Shown here: positions 44,353 through 53,615 of the stretch, piece by piece
How the letters are laid out: each line of letters starts with the position of its first letter
How positions within the stretch are numbered: position 1 is the stretch's first letter
NCBI GenBank assembly: GCA_019721035.1
Contig: JAHEAA010000001.1
Coordinates: forward strand, 103,991 to 167,990
Length of the DNA: 64,000 nt
Origin: Candidatus Sysuiplasma acidicola
GTDB taxonomy: Archaea > Thermoplasmatota > Thermoplasmata > Sysuiplasmatales > Sysuiplasmataceae
Reading direction: 5' to 3'
Notes under the pieces: generated by a model
Databases searched by the model: none
Told to the model about the DNA's origin: nothing
Seen by the model: the letters and a program-made list of their open reading frames with translations, nothing else
Program-made: the position numbers and the translations under genes

Positions 44353-45680
44353 TGCTATTGCTGTTCAGGCAGAGCTTATCAAGACTGAAACCGCTAGAAC
44401 TTCTTCCGAGGATCATGTCTGCTTCAGAGGACTGCTTCCTGCTTGAGAGCGCGACGGGCCCGGCTCATTCGGCGCGCTACAGTTTTCTCGGCGCTTCGCC
44501 GTCGGTCAAGGCGGTGTGCAACGGCGACACCGTCTCTTTTGACGGCAGGAAGAGGAAACAAAGGATAGACAGATTTCTCGAAGAGGAGATGGCGCAGCGC
44601 AAAATGCGGAGGCGCATACCGTTCCCCTATACAGGAGGCTTTGTCGGTTACTTCTCCTATGATGTCATACGTTCTTTTGAAAAACTTCCCGATAAACACA
44701 GCCCCTCCTCCTTCCCTGATGCGGAACTCGGCCTGTTCGAGGACGGCTTCATTTACGACAATCTTGAGGAGAAACTGTTCTACTTTTCAACGGGCGACGA
44801 CCGGGAGAGGGAACTGATTGGCAACGATGCTGTGCACGAAGATGTCTCGTACGGCAGTATGAGCTCGCATCCGCAGAAGAGCCGTTACCTCGATGCTGTA
44901 GACAGGGCGAAGGAGTACATCGTCGACGGAGACATTTTCCAGGTCGTTCTGTCCAGGAGACGCGTGGTTGACGGTATGAAGGGCATGATAAGCTTTTACA
45001 GACGGCTCAAGGCTGTCAATCCTTCCCCTTACATGTATTTCGTTAAATTCGGCGACAGAACAGTCATAGGTTCCAGCCCTGAAACGCTTGTGAGGGTTGA
45101 AGGCAGGAAGATTGTCACTTACCCCATCGCTGGAACGCGCCCGGCGTCGAAGGACAAAAAGGAGAATGACAGGCTGCGCACCGAACTGCTGAACGACGAA
45201 AAGGAAAAAGCGGAGCACAACATGCTCGTGGATCTTGCCAGAAACGATGTGGGAAGGGTCAGCGATTTCGGCACCGTGCGCGTTCCAGAATATATGAATG
45301 TCGAACGCTACAGTCACGTCCAGCACATTGTTTCCCGTGTTGAAGGCAGATTAAGCAGCTCAAAGACGCCCGTCGACGCGCTCTTCTCTATATTCCCTGC
45401 CGGTACCGTCAGCGGCGCTCCTAAAATCAGGGCCATGGAGATAATAGAGGAACTCGAGCCGTTCAGGCGGGGCCCGTACGCCGGCGCAGTCGGCTATTAC
45501 TCGTTCAACGGATATCTCGACAGCGCCATCTCCATCCGAACGCTCTTCTGCGAGCGTGACAGGGCATTCCTGCAGGCAGGGGGCGGTATTGTCTATGACT
45601 CCGACCCGGAGAAGGAATTTACTGAAACGGAGAACAAGATGGGTGCACTGCTGTCTGTGTACGGAAGGGATCGAACATGA
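44352..45680 (+). CDS. trpE: Anthranilate synthase component I
   Basis: Converts chorismate to anthranilate with ammonia from TrpG. The 442 residues carry the N-terminal feedback-type motif CFLLESATGPAHSARYSFLG, IAGTRPASKDKKENDRL, LLNDEKEKAEHNMLVDLARND, FPAGTVSGAPKIRAMEII and GAVGYYS. The LLES-type element suggests tryptophan inhibition. The ATG shares one base with the lysC stop (TGATG). Confidence 0.96.
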   Translation: MLLLFRQSLSRLKPLELLPRIMSASEDCFLLESATGPAHSARYSFLGASPSVKAVCNGDTVSFDGRKRKQRIDRFLEEEMAQRKMRRRIPFPYTGGFVGYFSYDVIRSFEKLPDKHSPSSFPDAELGLFEDGFIYDNLEEKLFYFSTGDDRERELIGNDAVHEDVSYGSMSSHPQKSRYLDAVDRAKEYIVDGDIFQVVLSRRRVVDGMKGMISFYRRLKAVNPSPYMYFVKFGDRTVIGSSPETLVRVEGRKIVTYPIAGTRPASKDKKENDRLRTELLNDEKEKAEHNMLVDLARNDVGRVSDFGTVRVPEYMNVERYSHVQHIVSRVEGRLSSSKTPVDALFSIFPAGTVSGAPKIRAMEIIEELEPFRRGPYAGAVGYYSFNGYLDSAISIRTLFCERDRAFLQAGGGIVYDSDPEKEFTETENKMGALLSVYGRDRT

Positions 45681-46264
45681 TACTGCTCATAGACAACTAC
45701 GACTCTTTCTCGTACAACCTCTATCAGCGGCTTGGTGAACTTGGCATGAAGACCGTTGTCGCGAGGAACGACACGCTGACGATCCGTGAGATGAAGAAGC
45801 TGGATCCGGACGGCATAGTCATTTCTCCGGGTCCCGGGACACCGGAGAGTACAAAGTATTTCGGCGTAGGGCTGGAAGTCATTCGCGTGATGGGCGCACA
45901 CATTCCTCTCCTCGGCGTATGTCTTGGCCACCAGGGGATTGCCCATGCGTTTGGCGGTAATATTGTCCATGCGGAGAGGGTTATGCATGGAAAAACATCG
46001 CTCGTATCGCACGACTGCGAAGGGCTGTTTGAGGGTATAGATTCACCAACGATTGGCGGACGTTACCACTCGCTTGTCGTTGAGCACGAATCGCTCCCCT
46101 CCTCACTGAGAATCACCGCGATGAGCGAATACGGTGAAATAATGGCGCTCAGGCACACGAAGCATCAGATACACGGGATACAGTTCCATCCAGAATCCAT
46201 ACTAACGCCGTCGGGCATGCAGATGCTACTCAACTTCAAGAGGATCGTGAGGGGTGAATTATGA
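45677..46264 (+). CDS. trpG: Anthranilate synthase component II (glutaminase)
   Basis: Class I glutamine amidotransferase of 195 residues: DNYDSFSYNL at the start, the oxyanion loop SPGPGTP, the nucleophile in LGVCLGHQGIAHAFGG and the His-Glu pair in GIQFHPESILT. It supplies ammonia to TrpE. It overlaps both neighbours by four bases (ATGA). Confidence 0.97.
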   Translation: MILLIDNYDSFSYNLYQRLGELGMKTVVARNDTLTIREMKKLDPDGIVISPGPGTPESTKYFGVGLEVIRVMGAHIPLLGVCLGHQGIAHAFGGNIVHAERVMHGKTSLVSHDCEGLFEGIDSPTIGGRYHSLVVEHESLPSSLRITAMSEYGEIMALRHTKHQIHGIQFHPESILTPSGMQMLLNFKRIVRGEL

Positions 46265-47289
46265 AGGAGATACTGAAAAAGCTCGCATCGGGCACAAATC
46301 TTTCGAGCCGGGAAGCATCGGAAGCCGCGTACGAGCTGATGGACGGCAAGTGCAGCGAAGCAGAAACCGCCTCCTTCCTCACTGCCCTCAGGATGAAGGG
46401 CGAAACAGCCGAGGAGATAGCATCCATGGCATCCGTGATGAGGGAGAAGTGCAGAGCCGTCGCTTCCCCGCCTGGCACAATGGACGTGTGCGGAACAGGC
46501 GGCGCAAGCGTCAAGACATTCAATGTGTCCACAGTCAGTTCTATTGTTGTTGCTGCAGCCGGTGTTCCCGTTGCCAAACACGGGAACAGATCGTTCACGA
46601 GCAGGAGCGGAAGTGCCGACCTGCTCGAGCATCTGGGCGTAAATCTGTCTATCGAACCAGAACAGGCTTCAGAGATGCTCAACAGTGCGGGCATAACATT
46701 CCTATTTGCGCCACTCTACCACCCGGCTATGAAGCATGTGGCCGGCGTAAGAAGAGCACTTGGCTTCAGGACGATATTCAACCTGCTTGGCCCGATATCG
46801 AATCCCGCCGGCGTCAGGCACCAGCTGATCGGCGTCTTCTCCGAAGCGTATGTTGAACGCGTTGCCAGCGCGCTTACGCTGCTCGGAACTGAGAGGGCGA
46901 TCGTCGTCCACGCATCGGCAGGAATGGATGAAATTTCCCCGGCGGGGAGGACACTGGTCGAAGAGGTGAAAAACGGCGGAACTGAGCGGTATGAGATCGA
47001 TGGTTCGGATTTTGCCGGTTACGGAACGCGCGAATGGAAGGAACAGCAGGTATCGGGCCCGGGAGAAAGCGCATCGTATGCCCTGCGCGTACTCGGAAAC
47101 AGCGCGACAGAGGGTGAAAGGAGCATAGTCCTGCTGAATGCAGGGGCTGCGCTCTACATCGCAGGAAAGTGTGGCACTATCGAACAGGGAATGGACAGAG
47201 CGCTTGATGCCATAGAGAGCGGAAAAGCCATGTCAAAGCTCGACGATTTCGTATCGATGAGTGGAGGACATTTGAAGGGTGGTGCCTGA
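46261..47289 (+). CDS. trpD: Anthranilate phosphoribosyltransferase
   Basis: Joins anthranilate to PRPP. The 342 residues carry the phosphate-binding CGTGGASVKTFNVSTVSS, KHGNRSFTSRSGSADLLEHLG, HPAMKHVAGVRRALGFRTIFNLLGP and the metal region VVHASAGMDEISP. It overlaps trpG by four bases; trpC follows without a gap. Confidence 0.97.
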   Translation: MKEILKKLASGTNLSSREASEAAYELMDGKCSEAETASFLTALRMKGETAEEIASMASVMREKCRAVASPPGTMDVCGTGGASVKTFNVSTVSSIVVAAAGVPVAKHGNRSFTSRSGSADLLEHLGVNLSIEPEQASEMLNSAGITFLFAPLYHPAMKHVAGVRRALGFRTIFNLLGPISNPAGVRHQLIGVFSEAYVERVASALTLLGTERAIVVHASAGMDEISPAGRTLVEEVKNGGTERYEIDGSDFAGYGTREWKEQQVSGPGESASYALRVLGNSATEGERSIVLLNAGAALYIAGKCGTIEQGMDRALDAIESGKAMSKLDDFVSMSGGHLKGGA

Positions 47290-48063
47290 ATGGACGAACT
47301 CGACAGCTTCATCGAAAACGCGTTTTCTCTTGTCATGTCCGGATACTATGCGACAGGGCAGAAGAGGACAGTGCCTGTGAAATCACTCACGTCATCGATT
47401 GCTTCTGCGGACAGGATACCCGTCATTGCTGAATTCAAGAGGAGAACGCCTTCGGTGAGGGACATTTCCTCGGACGCAGACATTACCGAACGACTCACTG
47501 CTTTTGCCAATGCGGGTATATGCGGCTTTTCGATACTCACCGAACCGCACAGGTTTGATGGATCGCTGGCAAACATTTCAGCTGCATCTGCATTCGGTCT
47601 TCCTGTGATTATGAAGGACTTCATAATAGCAACGGATCAGGTGGATGCCGCTTACAGGCTGGGCGCGGACGCAGTCCTGCTTATAATGGACATATTCGAA
47701 CGGAGCCGTTTCAATATCGATGTACTGATGGAGGATATTCATACGGCCGGCATGGAGGCTGTTCTTGAAGTAAATTCCTCAGAGCAGTTTGCAGCCGCCA
47801 TGGAGACGGAAGCGGATATAATCGGCATCAACAACAGGAACCTCTCCGACCTCACGCTGGAAGAGAGGAGGGTGGAGAAGGTGCTTGCGGGTGCTGCAAA
47901 AGACAGGCCGGTCATCGGAATGAGCGGCGTCACGAGCCCGCTTCAGGTCATGTCAATGCTCGATGCCGGTGCGGACGCGGTGCTCGTAGGGACATCGCTC
48001 ATGGGCGGCAGCACGGCGTTGCTGGACGGTATAAAGGAGGCGGTGCTTAAACGACGGAAGTAA
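47290..48063 (+). CDS. trpC: Indole-3-glycerol phosphate synthase
   Basis: Closes the indole ring. The TIM barrel of 257 residues shows IAEFKRRTPSVRD (Lys), LPVIMKDFIIATDQV, GADAVLLIMDIF, AVLEVNSSEQF (Glu), IIGINNRNLSDLTLE (Asn) and SGVTSPLQVM. The ATG comes right after the trpD stop. The trpF reading frame begins inside its last codons. Confidence 0.97.
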   Translation: MDELDSFIENAFSLVMSGYYATGQKRTVPVKSLTSSIASADRIPVIAEFKRRTPSVRDISSDADITERLTAFANAGICGFSILTEPHRFDGSLANISAASAFGLPVIMKDFIIATDQVDAAYRLGADAVLLIMDIFERSRFNIDVLMEDIHTAGMEAVLEVNSSEQFAAAMETEADIIGINNRNLSDLTLEERRVEKVLAGAAKDRPVIGMSGVTSPLQVMSMLDAGADAVLVGTSLMGGSTALLDGIKEAVLKRRK

Positions 48064-48683
48064 AGATATGCGGCAACAGGAGCTCCGGGGACATCCTGCT
48101 AGCCAGAGATGCCGATTATCTCGGTTTCGTCATCTGCACACCGCGCTCACGTAGATCTCTGGAAATCAGAGATGCCGTTCCGCTGTTCAGGGAAGCGTCG
48201 CAATACGCAAAAACGGTCGCAGTCGTGACGGATGCGGAGTCCGGTTTCCTCGAAAGGGTCTCAAGTGAGCTTGAACCCGATTATATCCAGCTACACATCC
48301 TGCTGAGTGCCGCCGAAATAGCCGACGCAGCGGAAACAGTGTCGTCAGGCATCATTGCGCTTGCAAAGCCCGAACGCTCATTCGCAGAGGCAGCGAGGGA
48401 CATCGCATCGCTTGCAGACATTCTCATGGTCGATACGTTTCGCAATGAAACGAGCGGCGGCACCGGAGCCGTTCATGACTGGTCCGCCAGCAGAGTGCTC
48501 AGGGAAGCGATATACCCGGCAAAACTGATGCTTTCAGGCGGTCTGAATCCAGCCAATGTGGAAGAGGCAATCACGACGGTAGAGCCGGCGATTGTCGATG
48601 TTTCCGGCGGCGTCGAATCAGACGGGCTAAAGTCCATAGAGCTTGTTCAGGCGTTCATCAGGAAGGCGAGGTGTTCAATGTGA
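48051..48683 (+). CDS. trpF: Phosphoribosylanthranilate isomerase
   Basis: Amadori isomerisation of phosphoribosylanthranilate. The protein of about 210 residues has the family opening [25 protein letters not shown], with catalytic Cys in KICG and Asp in DTF, and the phosphate loop [14 protein letters not shown]. The first standard start codon in frame (GTG 48225) would remove the first 58 residues, including the catalytic Cys. The frame is open upstream only to a TAA at 48048-48050, and the codon at the expected position is ACG (48051), ten bases after GGAGG. An ACG start is therefore likely. Confidence 0.88.
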   Translation, partial: TTEVKICGNRSSGDILLARDADYLGFVICTPRSRRSLEIRDAVPLFREASQYAKTVAVVTDAESGFLERVSSELEPDYIQLHILLSAAEIADAAETVSSGIIALAKPERSFAEAARDIASLADILMVDTFRNETSGGTGAVHDWSASRVLREAIYPAKLMLSGGLNPANVEEAITTVEPAIVDVSGGVESDGLKSIELVQAFIRKARCSM

Positions 48684-49858
48684 GCAGAGGATGGTTTGGT
48701 GAGTTCGGCGGAAGATACGTGCCCGAAACGCTGGTCGGCGTGCTCGAGGAACTTGAAACGGCATACAGGAAACTGAGAAAGGACGGCGAATTCAGATCAA
48801 AACTGAATTATTATAACCGTTACTTCGGCGGCAGACCAACCCCACTGTATTTTGCCCGCAGGCTCACTGAATTGGCTGGTGGAGCCCGCATCTATCTGAA
48901 GCGTGAGGACCTTGTGCATGGCGGCGCTCACAAATTCAATAACGTCATGGGTCAGGCTCTACTCGCTTCCATGATGGGCAAGCAGCGCATAATTGCCGAA
49001 ACAGGTGCAGGCCAGCACGGTGTTGCCACTGCCATAGCTGGTGCGGCACTGGGCCTGCAGACAGAGATATACATGGGACGGAAGGACACCGAACGGCAGC
49101 GTCTCAATCTTATACGGATGGAACTGCTCGGTGCCACCGTTCATCCGGTCGACTCCGGTTCCAGGACGCTGAAGGATGCGATAAACGAGGCGCTCAGGGA
49201 CTGGGTGACAAACGCCGAGAACACATACTACCTGCTCGGAAGCGCCGTCGGTCCGCACCCTTATCCGTCGATCGTCAGAGACTTTCAGAGCATCATTGGG
49301 AAAGAAATAAGGAAACAGACAGTAGCCGCTGAGGGCAGGCTGCCGGACCTCATCGTCGCCTGCGTCGGCGGCGGAAGCAATGCGATAGGCGCATTTCATC
49401 CGTTTCTGAAGAACAGGAGCGTGGCGTTTCTCGGCGCCCAGGCAGGCGGACAGGGCATAGAGACGGGAAAGCACTCCGCACCGCTCATCGCCGGCACCGC
49501 TGGCGTGCTGCACGGATCCAGGAGCAGAATATTGCAGGATGATGACGGTCAGATACTGGAGACTTCGAGCATCAGTGCGGGCCTCGATTACCCTTCCGTC
49601 GGCCCGGAACATGCATATCTCCAGCAGATCGGACGTGCACGGTACGTTGCTGTCACGGACGCACAGGCGATGGAGGCATTCAGGCTGCTGTCCCGCACCG
49701 AGGGAATAATACCGGCACTCGAATCTGCTCATGCTGTCTATGCGGCATTCGAGGAGGCAAAACACATGCCGCACGACGCAGTGATAGTGGCAAATCTGAG
49801 TGGCAGGGGAGACAAGGACGTCGAGACTGCCGCATCATACCTGGGGTTGAAATTCTGA
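48680..49858 (+). CDS. trpB: Tryptophan synthase beta subunit
   Basis: PLP enzyme that joins indole and serine. The 392-residue protein of the main TrpB1 type carries [21 protein letters not shown], the PLP Lys in [16 protein letters not shown], the [10 protein letters not shown] helix, the phosphate loop [10 protein letters not shown] and the closing SGRGDKDV. The GTG start at 48680 overlaps the trpF stop (GTGA). Confidence 0.96.
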   Translation: MSRGWFGEFGGRYVPETLVGVLEELETAYRKLRKDGEFRSKLNYYNRYFGGRPTPLYFARRLTELAGGARIYLKREDLVHGGAHKFNNVMGQALLASMMGKQRIIAETGAGQHGVATAIAGAALGLQTEIYMGRKDTERQRLNLIRMELLGATVHPVDSGSRTLKDAINEALRDWVTNAENTYYLLGSAVGPHPYPSIVRDFQSIIGKEIRKQTVAAEGRLPDLIVACVGGGSNAIGAFHPFLKNRSVAFLGAQAGGQGIETGKHSAPLIAGTAGVLHGSRSRILQDDDGQILETSSISAGLDYPSVGPEHAYLQQIGRARYVAVTDAQAMEAFRLLSRTEGIIPALESAHAVYAAFEEAKHMPHDAVIVANLSGRGDKDVETAASYLGLKF

Positions 49859-50646
49859 CTGCAATAGCGGAAGCGTTTGAAAAAGCATCCTCGGAGGGAC
49901 GTTCGGCTCTCATATCCTATGTGATGGGTGCCGACCCTGACCCGGAGTCCTTTCTGGAGTATGCAGCTGCAGTTTCGGCGCATTCTGACATACTGGAAGT
50001 GGGCATTCCCTTCTCTGACCCGATTGCTGATGGACCAACTATACAGGCGGCTTCAGTGAGGGCGCTGGAAAGAGCTGCCAGCGTCAGGGGAGTCATCGAA
50101 GCGTGCTCTTCGCTATCCGGACGGTTGCCAGTAGTCATCATGTGTTATTACAACACCATACACAGAATGGGTGAGAAGGAGTTTGTTTCGCAGCTGTCTG
50201 CGGCGGGCGTCAGCGGCGTAATTGTACCGGACCTCCCGTTTGAGGAAGGTGCCGCACTCTTCAGGAGATGCAGATCAGCCGGTATTGACGGAGTGCTGTT
50301 AATCTCTCCGGCCACACATCCGGCGAGGGCCAGGGATATCGCTTCGCGATCCAGGGGATTTCTGTATGTGGTCAGCAGGTATGGCGTTACAGGGGAGAGT
50401 AAAGAACTTTCAGCCCGGGTTGCATCGCTTATTTCGTCCTGCAGGGAAATTTCCAGCCTTCCGATATCGGTGGGTTTCGGGATCGCTACGCCAGAACATG
50501 TTAGTGCAGTCACATCGGCCGGAGCCGACGGCGTGGTCGTAGGAAGCGCCATTGTGGCAAGAATAGGCAGAAGGGAACATCCGGACGATCTGTCAGCATT
50601 TGTGGCAGGACTGAAGGCAGCTACGCGCAAGTCAGCGGCCGTGTGA
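49855..50646 (+). CDS. trpA: Tryptophan synthase alpha subunit
   Basis: Cleaves indole-glycerol phosphate and channels indole to TrpB. The catalytic Glu is in [11 protein letters not shown] and the Asp in [17 protein letters not shown] and [10 protein letters not shown] form the phosphate site. GTG 49921 would lack the first strand and helix ([20 protein letters not shown]), which the family requires. In frame before it, a CTG at 49855 overlaps the trpB stop as CTGA, so CTG is the probable start (263 residues, normal length). It is the last gene of the operon and overlaps the convergent HAD gene by 15 bases. Confidence 0.9.
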   Translation: MTAIAEAFEKASSEGRSALISYVMGADPDPESFLEYAAAVSAHSDILEVGIPFSDPIADGPTIQAASVRALERAASVRGVIEACSSLSGRLPVVIMCYYNTIHRMGEKEFVSQLSAAGVSGVIVPDLPFEEGAALFRRCRSAGIDGVLLISPATHPARARDIASRSRGFLYVVSRYGVTGESKELSARVASLISSCREISSLPISVGFGIATPEHVSAVTSAGADGVVVGSAIVARIGRREHPDDLSAFVAGLKAATRKSAAV

Positions 50647-51777
50647 GTCTGCCCGTCTGAGCATGTAAGGCAGCTGGGAGATGTCCTGCATAATCATGTC
50701 TGCACCCTCACTCCTGAAATAATCCAGCGCCGGCTGTGCATCGGGACCCTGTCCGCAGACGGCGGCAAACCACACAGTGTATCCCAGTTTTCTGGCGGCC
50801 ACGGACATCTGCAGGTCTTCCGCCGAGTTTCCAACATATATCAGCGATCTGCAACGCATCGACTTCATGCATTTGAGCAGTGCGCCGGGTCCGGGCTTCC
50901 TCAGTTCACTCGCTTCAGCAGAGCTTCTGCTTTTCGGATCTGCGTCGCCGTCTCCAATGAACACCGAACTGTCCAGGTCAAACAAGTCGAGCAGTTTTCC
51001 CAGCGTCATCCGCGTCCCTTTTGCGGGCCTTCCAGTTATAATCGCAGGTTTCCTGCCTGACAGCCTGGTCAAGTCCTCTATCAGGTCACGGTCGAACAGA
51101 AGTTTTTCCGTCCCGCTAAGTCCTTCACCGCTGTGGTATCTCGCCGGCCTGCCGTAGAATTCCGCAAACCCCTCCTCCCCGTAATAGAGTTCATCGAAAA
51201 CTGTCGCCAGGAGGCTTTCAGGAGGTGAGCCTGGATAAGAAAGCCACTCCACCAGCTGGGTCACATACGTTGCCATCGGTCCACCGGCAATTTCCCCGAC
51301 ATATGCGACTACATCGCGGCACGCATCCGTCACTGGTTTTGAAGTGAACATGCCGACAAGCTCTTCCGTCCTTCCGGCAATGTCCATCTCCTTCGCAGAA
51401 CCGTTTTCCTCCTCCAGCAGTGCGAGCGAGGTGAAGAGCATGATTGCAAATGTGCTGTCCCAGTCGTTGTTGAATGCCCCGGTTTTCCTCAGCTGAAATA
51501 TCATCCTTCCGGCAGCATTGCCGATCGACTTGTGTCGTCCGTATCTCATGCCGAGAAGCGTTTCAACTGTCTTCGCTATCGCCACATCGTATGAACAGCT
51601 TGTGTCAACCAGGACACCGTCGCAGTCAAAGGCAACAGGGACTCCTGCAGACGCCATGCATCTGCTGCTTAGCATGCACGGCTTCCCGTTTTCGTCCAAA
51701 ACGCTTCTATATTCCGCGGCACTCATGACAAATACCCAGTAAGCGGAAAAGGAGAATGCGGCATCGCTTAAAATCAT
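50632..51777 (-). CDS. HAD-superfamily hydrolase
   Basis: Phosphatase-like protein of 381 residues. The HAD motifs are DCDGVLVD (residues ~49-56), IITGRP (~256), a Lys in RKPGPG and VGNSAEDL. A large cap of ~180 residues lies between motifs I and II. It resembles the archaeal HAD group annotated as histidinol-phosphatase-related, but the substrate is not known. ATG 51777 overlaps the epimerase stop; ATG 51726 is an alternative. It is the last gene of a three-gene operon (methyltransferase, epimerase, HAD). Confidence 0.75.
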   Translation of the reverse strand: MILSDAAFSFSAYWVFVMSAAEYRSVLDENGKPCMLSSRCMASAGVPVAFDCDGVLVDTSCSYDVAIAKTVETLLGMRYGRHKSIGNAAGRMIFQLRKTGAFNNDWDSTFAIMLFTSLALLEEENGSAKEMDIAGRTEELVGMFTSKPVTDACRDVVAYVGEIAGGPMATYVTQLVEWLSYPGSPPESLLATVFDELYYGEEGFAEFYGRPARYHSGEGLSGTEKLLFDRDLIEDLTRLSGRKPAIITGRPAKGTRMTLGKLLDLFDLDSSVFIGDGDADPKSRSSAEASELRKPGPGALLKCMKSMRCRSLIYVGNSAEDLQMSVAARKLGYTVWFAAVCGQGPDAQPALDYFRSEGADMIMQDISQLPYMLRRADSHGR

Positions 51778-52625
51778 CTCTTTCTCAATTCGATTTCAAA
51801 TGAGCACCCGAACGTCTCTCCCGGATCCAGCATACGCAGTCCGATGCCGTTGTTGAAGGCGTCCGGCGCTCCTGTCATGGGCTCAATTGCAACCGATGCG
51901 TTTTCGCAGTATCTCCCGTTGTAGAGCAGAAAATAATCCATGTTGTTGCGTTTGAGACGTATCTCTGTTTCATCATCACGTATCGTGAGCATGCCTCCGC
52001 CACGGAAGCAGTCGTCAAATGCAGTGCTTCCCATGTCCTGGACAGTGTTGAAATCCGCAGTCTTCGTTGTTCCATCAGGAAAATATGTGTCTGTCATCAC
52101 GAGTCTTTCCAGGTGTTCCTCGTGAAAAAGCTTCCAAGGTCTCTTGCACAGAAAGTACGGGTGGCATCCTATTACAAGGGGTGCGCGCTTTGCACCGGCA
52201 TTTTTCACGGCGTAGCCTGCAGTAAATCGCGCCGATTCTATGTGCATGGTTATGGTTACATCAAGACTGGACGGATATCCGATGTTTGCAGCGATTGCAT
52301 GAAATGCAGCATCGCCCGTACTGTTTCCGGGTACGAAGCTGAAGAGCGCATTTCGGGTAAAGCCATGTATGCTGTTGTTGCCGTCATTCCGTGGAAGCGT
52401 ATACAGCTCGTCGTCCACGCTGTACGTTGCGTTTCTCACTCTTCCCGCGAACGGTATCAGGGAGCAGGCTCCTCCATGCGTCGCTTTCCCGTCCGTGCTC
52501 TCTTTCAGTATTTCTTCACGATTCAGGACCAGTTTTCTTATCCATGCCCCTGTAGAGTCGACGATCGCAGCACTGTCTCCGTCCGAGATACGCACTTCAT
52601 CCCCTTTGCCTGAAAGCACTTTCAC
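51774..52625 (-). CDS. Aldose 1-epimerase-like protein
   Basis: Galactose-mutarotase-fold protein of 283 residues that probably interconverts sugar anomers. Landmarks are FAGRVRNATY, NNSIHGFTRN (His), VIGCHPYFL (second His) and a C-terminal glutamate region (VAIEPMTGAPDAFN). It overlaps both neighbours by four bases, so it is co-translated with the HAD phosphatase; a shared job on a sugar phosphate is inferred. Confidence 0.85.
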   Translation of the reverse strand: MKVLSGKGDEVRISDGDSAAIVDSTGAWIRKLVLNREEILKESTDGKATHGGACSLIPFAGRVRNATYSVDDELYTLPRNDGNNSIHGFTRNALFSFVPGNSTGDAAFHAIAANIGYPSSLDVTITMHIESARFTAGYAVKNAGAKRAPLVIGCHPYFLCKRPWKLFHEEHLERLVMTDTYFPDGTTKTADFNTVQDMGSTAFDDCFRGGGMLTIRDDETEIRLKRNNMDYFLLYNGRYCENASVAIEPMTGAPDAFNNGIGLRMLDPGETFGCSFEIELRKR

Positions 52626-53398
52626 ACCTTTCCTGTCTTCCTTGCAGTGAACAGCACTGTTTCATACTCTTTTGTGATGCTTCCGCCGGGCATTTTGCAG
52701 ATCAGTTTTCTTATCTCTCTGAAGAGATTGCTCCTTGTCTCTTCGTCAAGCATGATGTGATCGGAATATGTGGAGAGGAGCCTCACGTATGCATTTGCAT
52801 CGTAAGATTCGGTAAAGTAGTAACTGCTTCGCCGTATTTCTCCAAACAGGCCGGATTTCTGCAGTTTGTCGTGGAATTCCATTGAAGAATTTTCCACCTG
52901 TTTGCGAAATGTCTCATGTGCTATTGCGGGCGCCTCTTCCTCATATGCACGTTGCAGTCTGTCGAATGCGTCCGCTGTTCTCTCCGTCATGACATGCGAA
53001 TGCCAGAACACCGCAATGTGGCCACCCTCTTTCAACGCTCTGTTAACCTTTGCCAGCGATGTTCGGCTGTCAATCCAGTGAAACGATGTGGCGGCAAAGG
53101 CAAGATCATAATGGTTATCTGTCGTCTGCCATTCTTCGAAGGATGTATTCATGACATTCACGTCGTAGCCTGCCGCCTTTTCCACTGCGAATTTCGCCAT
53201 GCGTTCTCCAATCTCAACTGCGTCTATGGAATATCCTCTTCTTGCAAAAGCCATCGTTGCTTTTCCGGTCCCGCATCCTATCTCCAGGAGTCTGGACTGT
53301 TTCTCAAGGCTGCACGCGAACACGATATCATCATACAGCTGGTCGGGATAACCCGGCCTCGCCAAGTCATATGTCGACGGGTCTACATCGAACGACAT
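52622..53398 (-). CDS. Class I SAM-dependent methyltransferase
   Basis: About 258 residues. Motif I is LLEIGCGTGKAT, followed by DAVEIGERM, ATSFHWID and ALKEGGHIAVFWHSH. This resembles the trans-aconitate/type 11-25 small-molecule methyltransferase group; FHWID is common there. The frame is open to 53470, but the domain begins at MSFDVDPSTYDLARPGYP, so ATG 53398 is used. It is the first gene of the methyltransferase-epimerase-HAD operon. Confidence 0.82.
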   Translation of the reverse strand: MSFDVDPSTYDLARPGYPDQLYDDIVFACSLEKQSRLLEIGCGTGKATMAFARRGYSIDAVEIGERMAKFAVEKAAGYDVNVMNTSFEEWQTTDNHYDLAFAATSFHWIDSRTSLAKVNRALKEGGHIAVFWHSHVMTERTADAFDRLQRAYEEEAPAIAHETFRKQVENSSMEFHDKLQKSGLFGEIRRSSYYFTESYDANAYVRLLSTYSDHIMLDEETRSNLFREIRKLICKMPGGSITKEYETVLFTARKTGKV

Positions 53399-53615
53399 AC
53401 GCAGCCTTTTCCGCTCCTCGTCCACACGCTCATAATGAAGGGTCCTGCTAAAACTTCTTTGGCCCCGCATACAGGCGGACCCGGCTTATGCCCTGTGCTC
53501 GCGTGGTTCCAACGCCAGGAACGCTTTCATGATTCTGGCGAAACGGGCATTCCCGGATGAAAAATTACATTAGCCCCTTGGTTTCTGACTAAGGTGGTGT
53601 TGGCAATGGTGGAGG

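Noticed and set aside
49921-49923. GTG as the trpA start
   Set aside because: It would remove the first helix and strand; the open frame upstream encodes the expected N-terminus.
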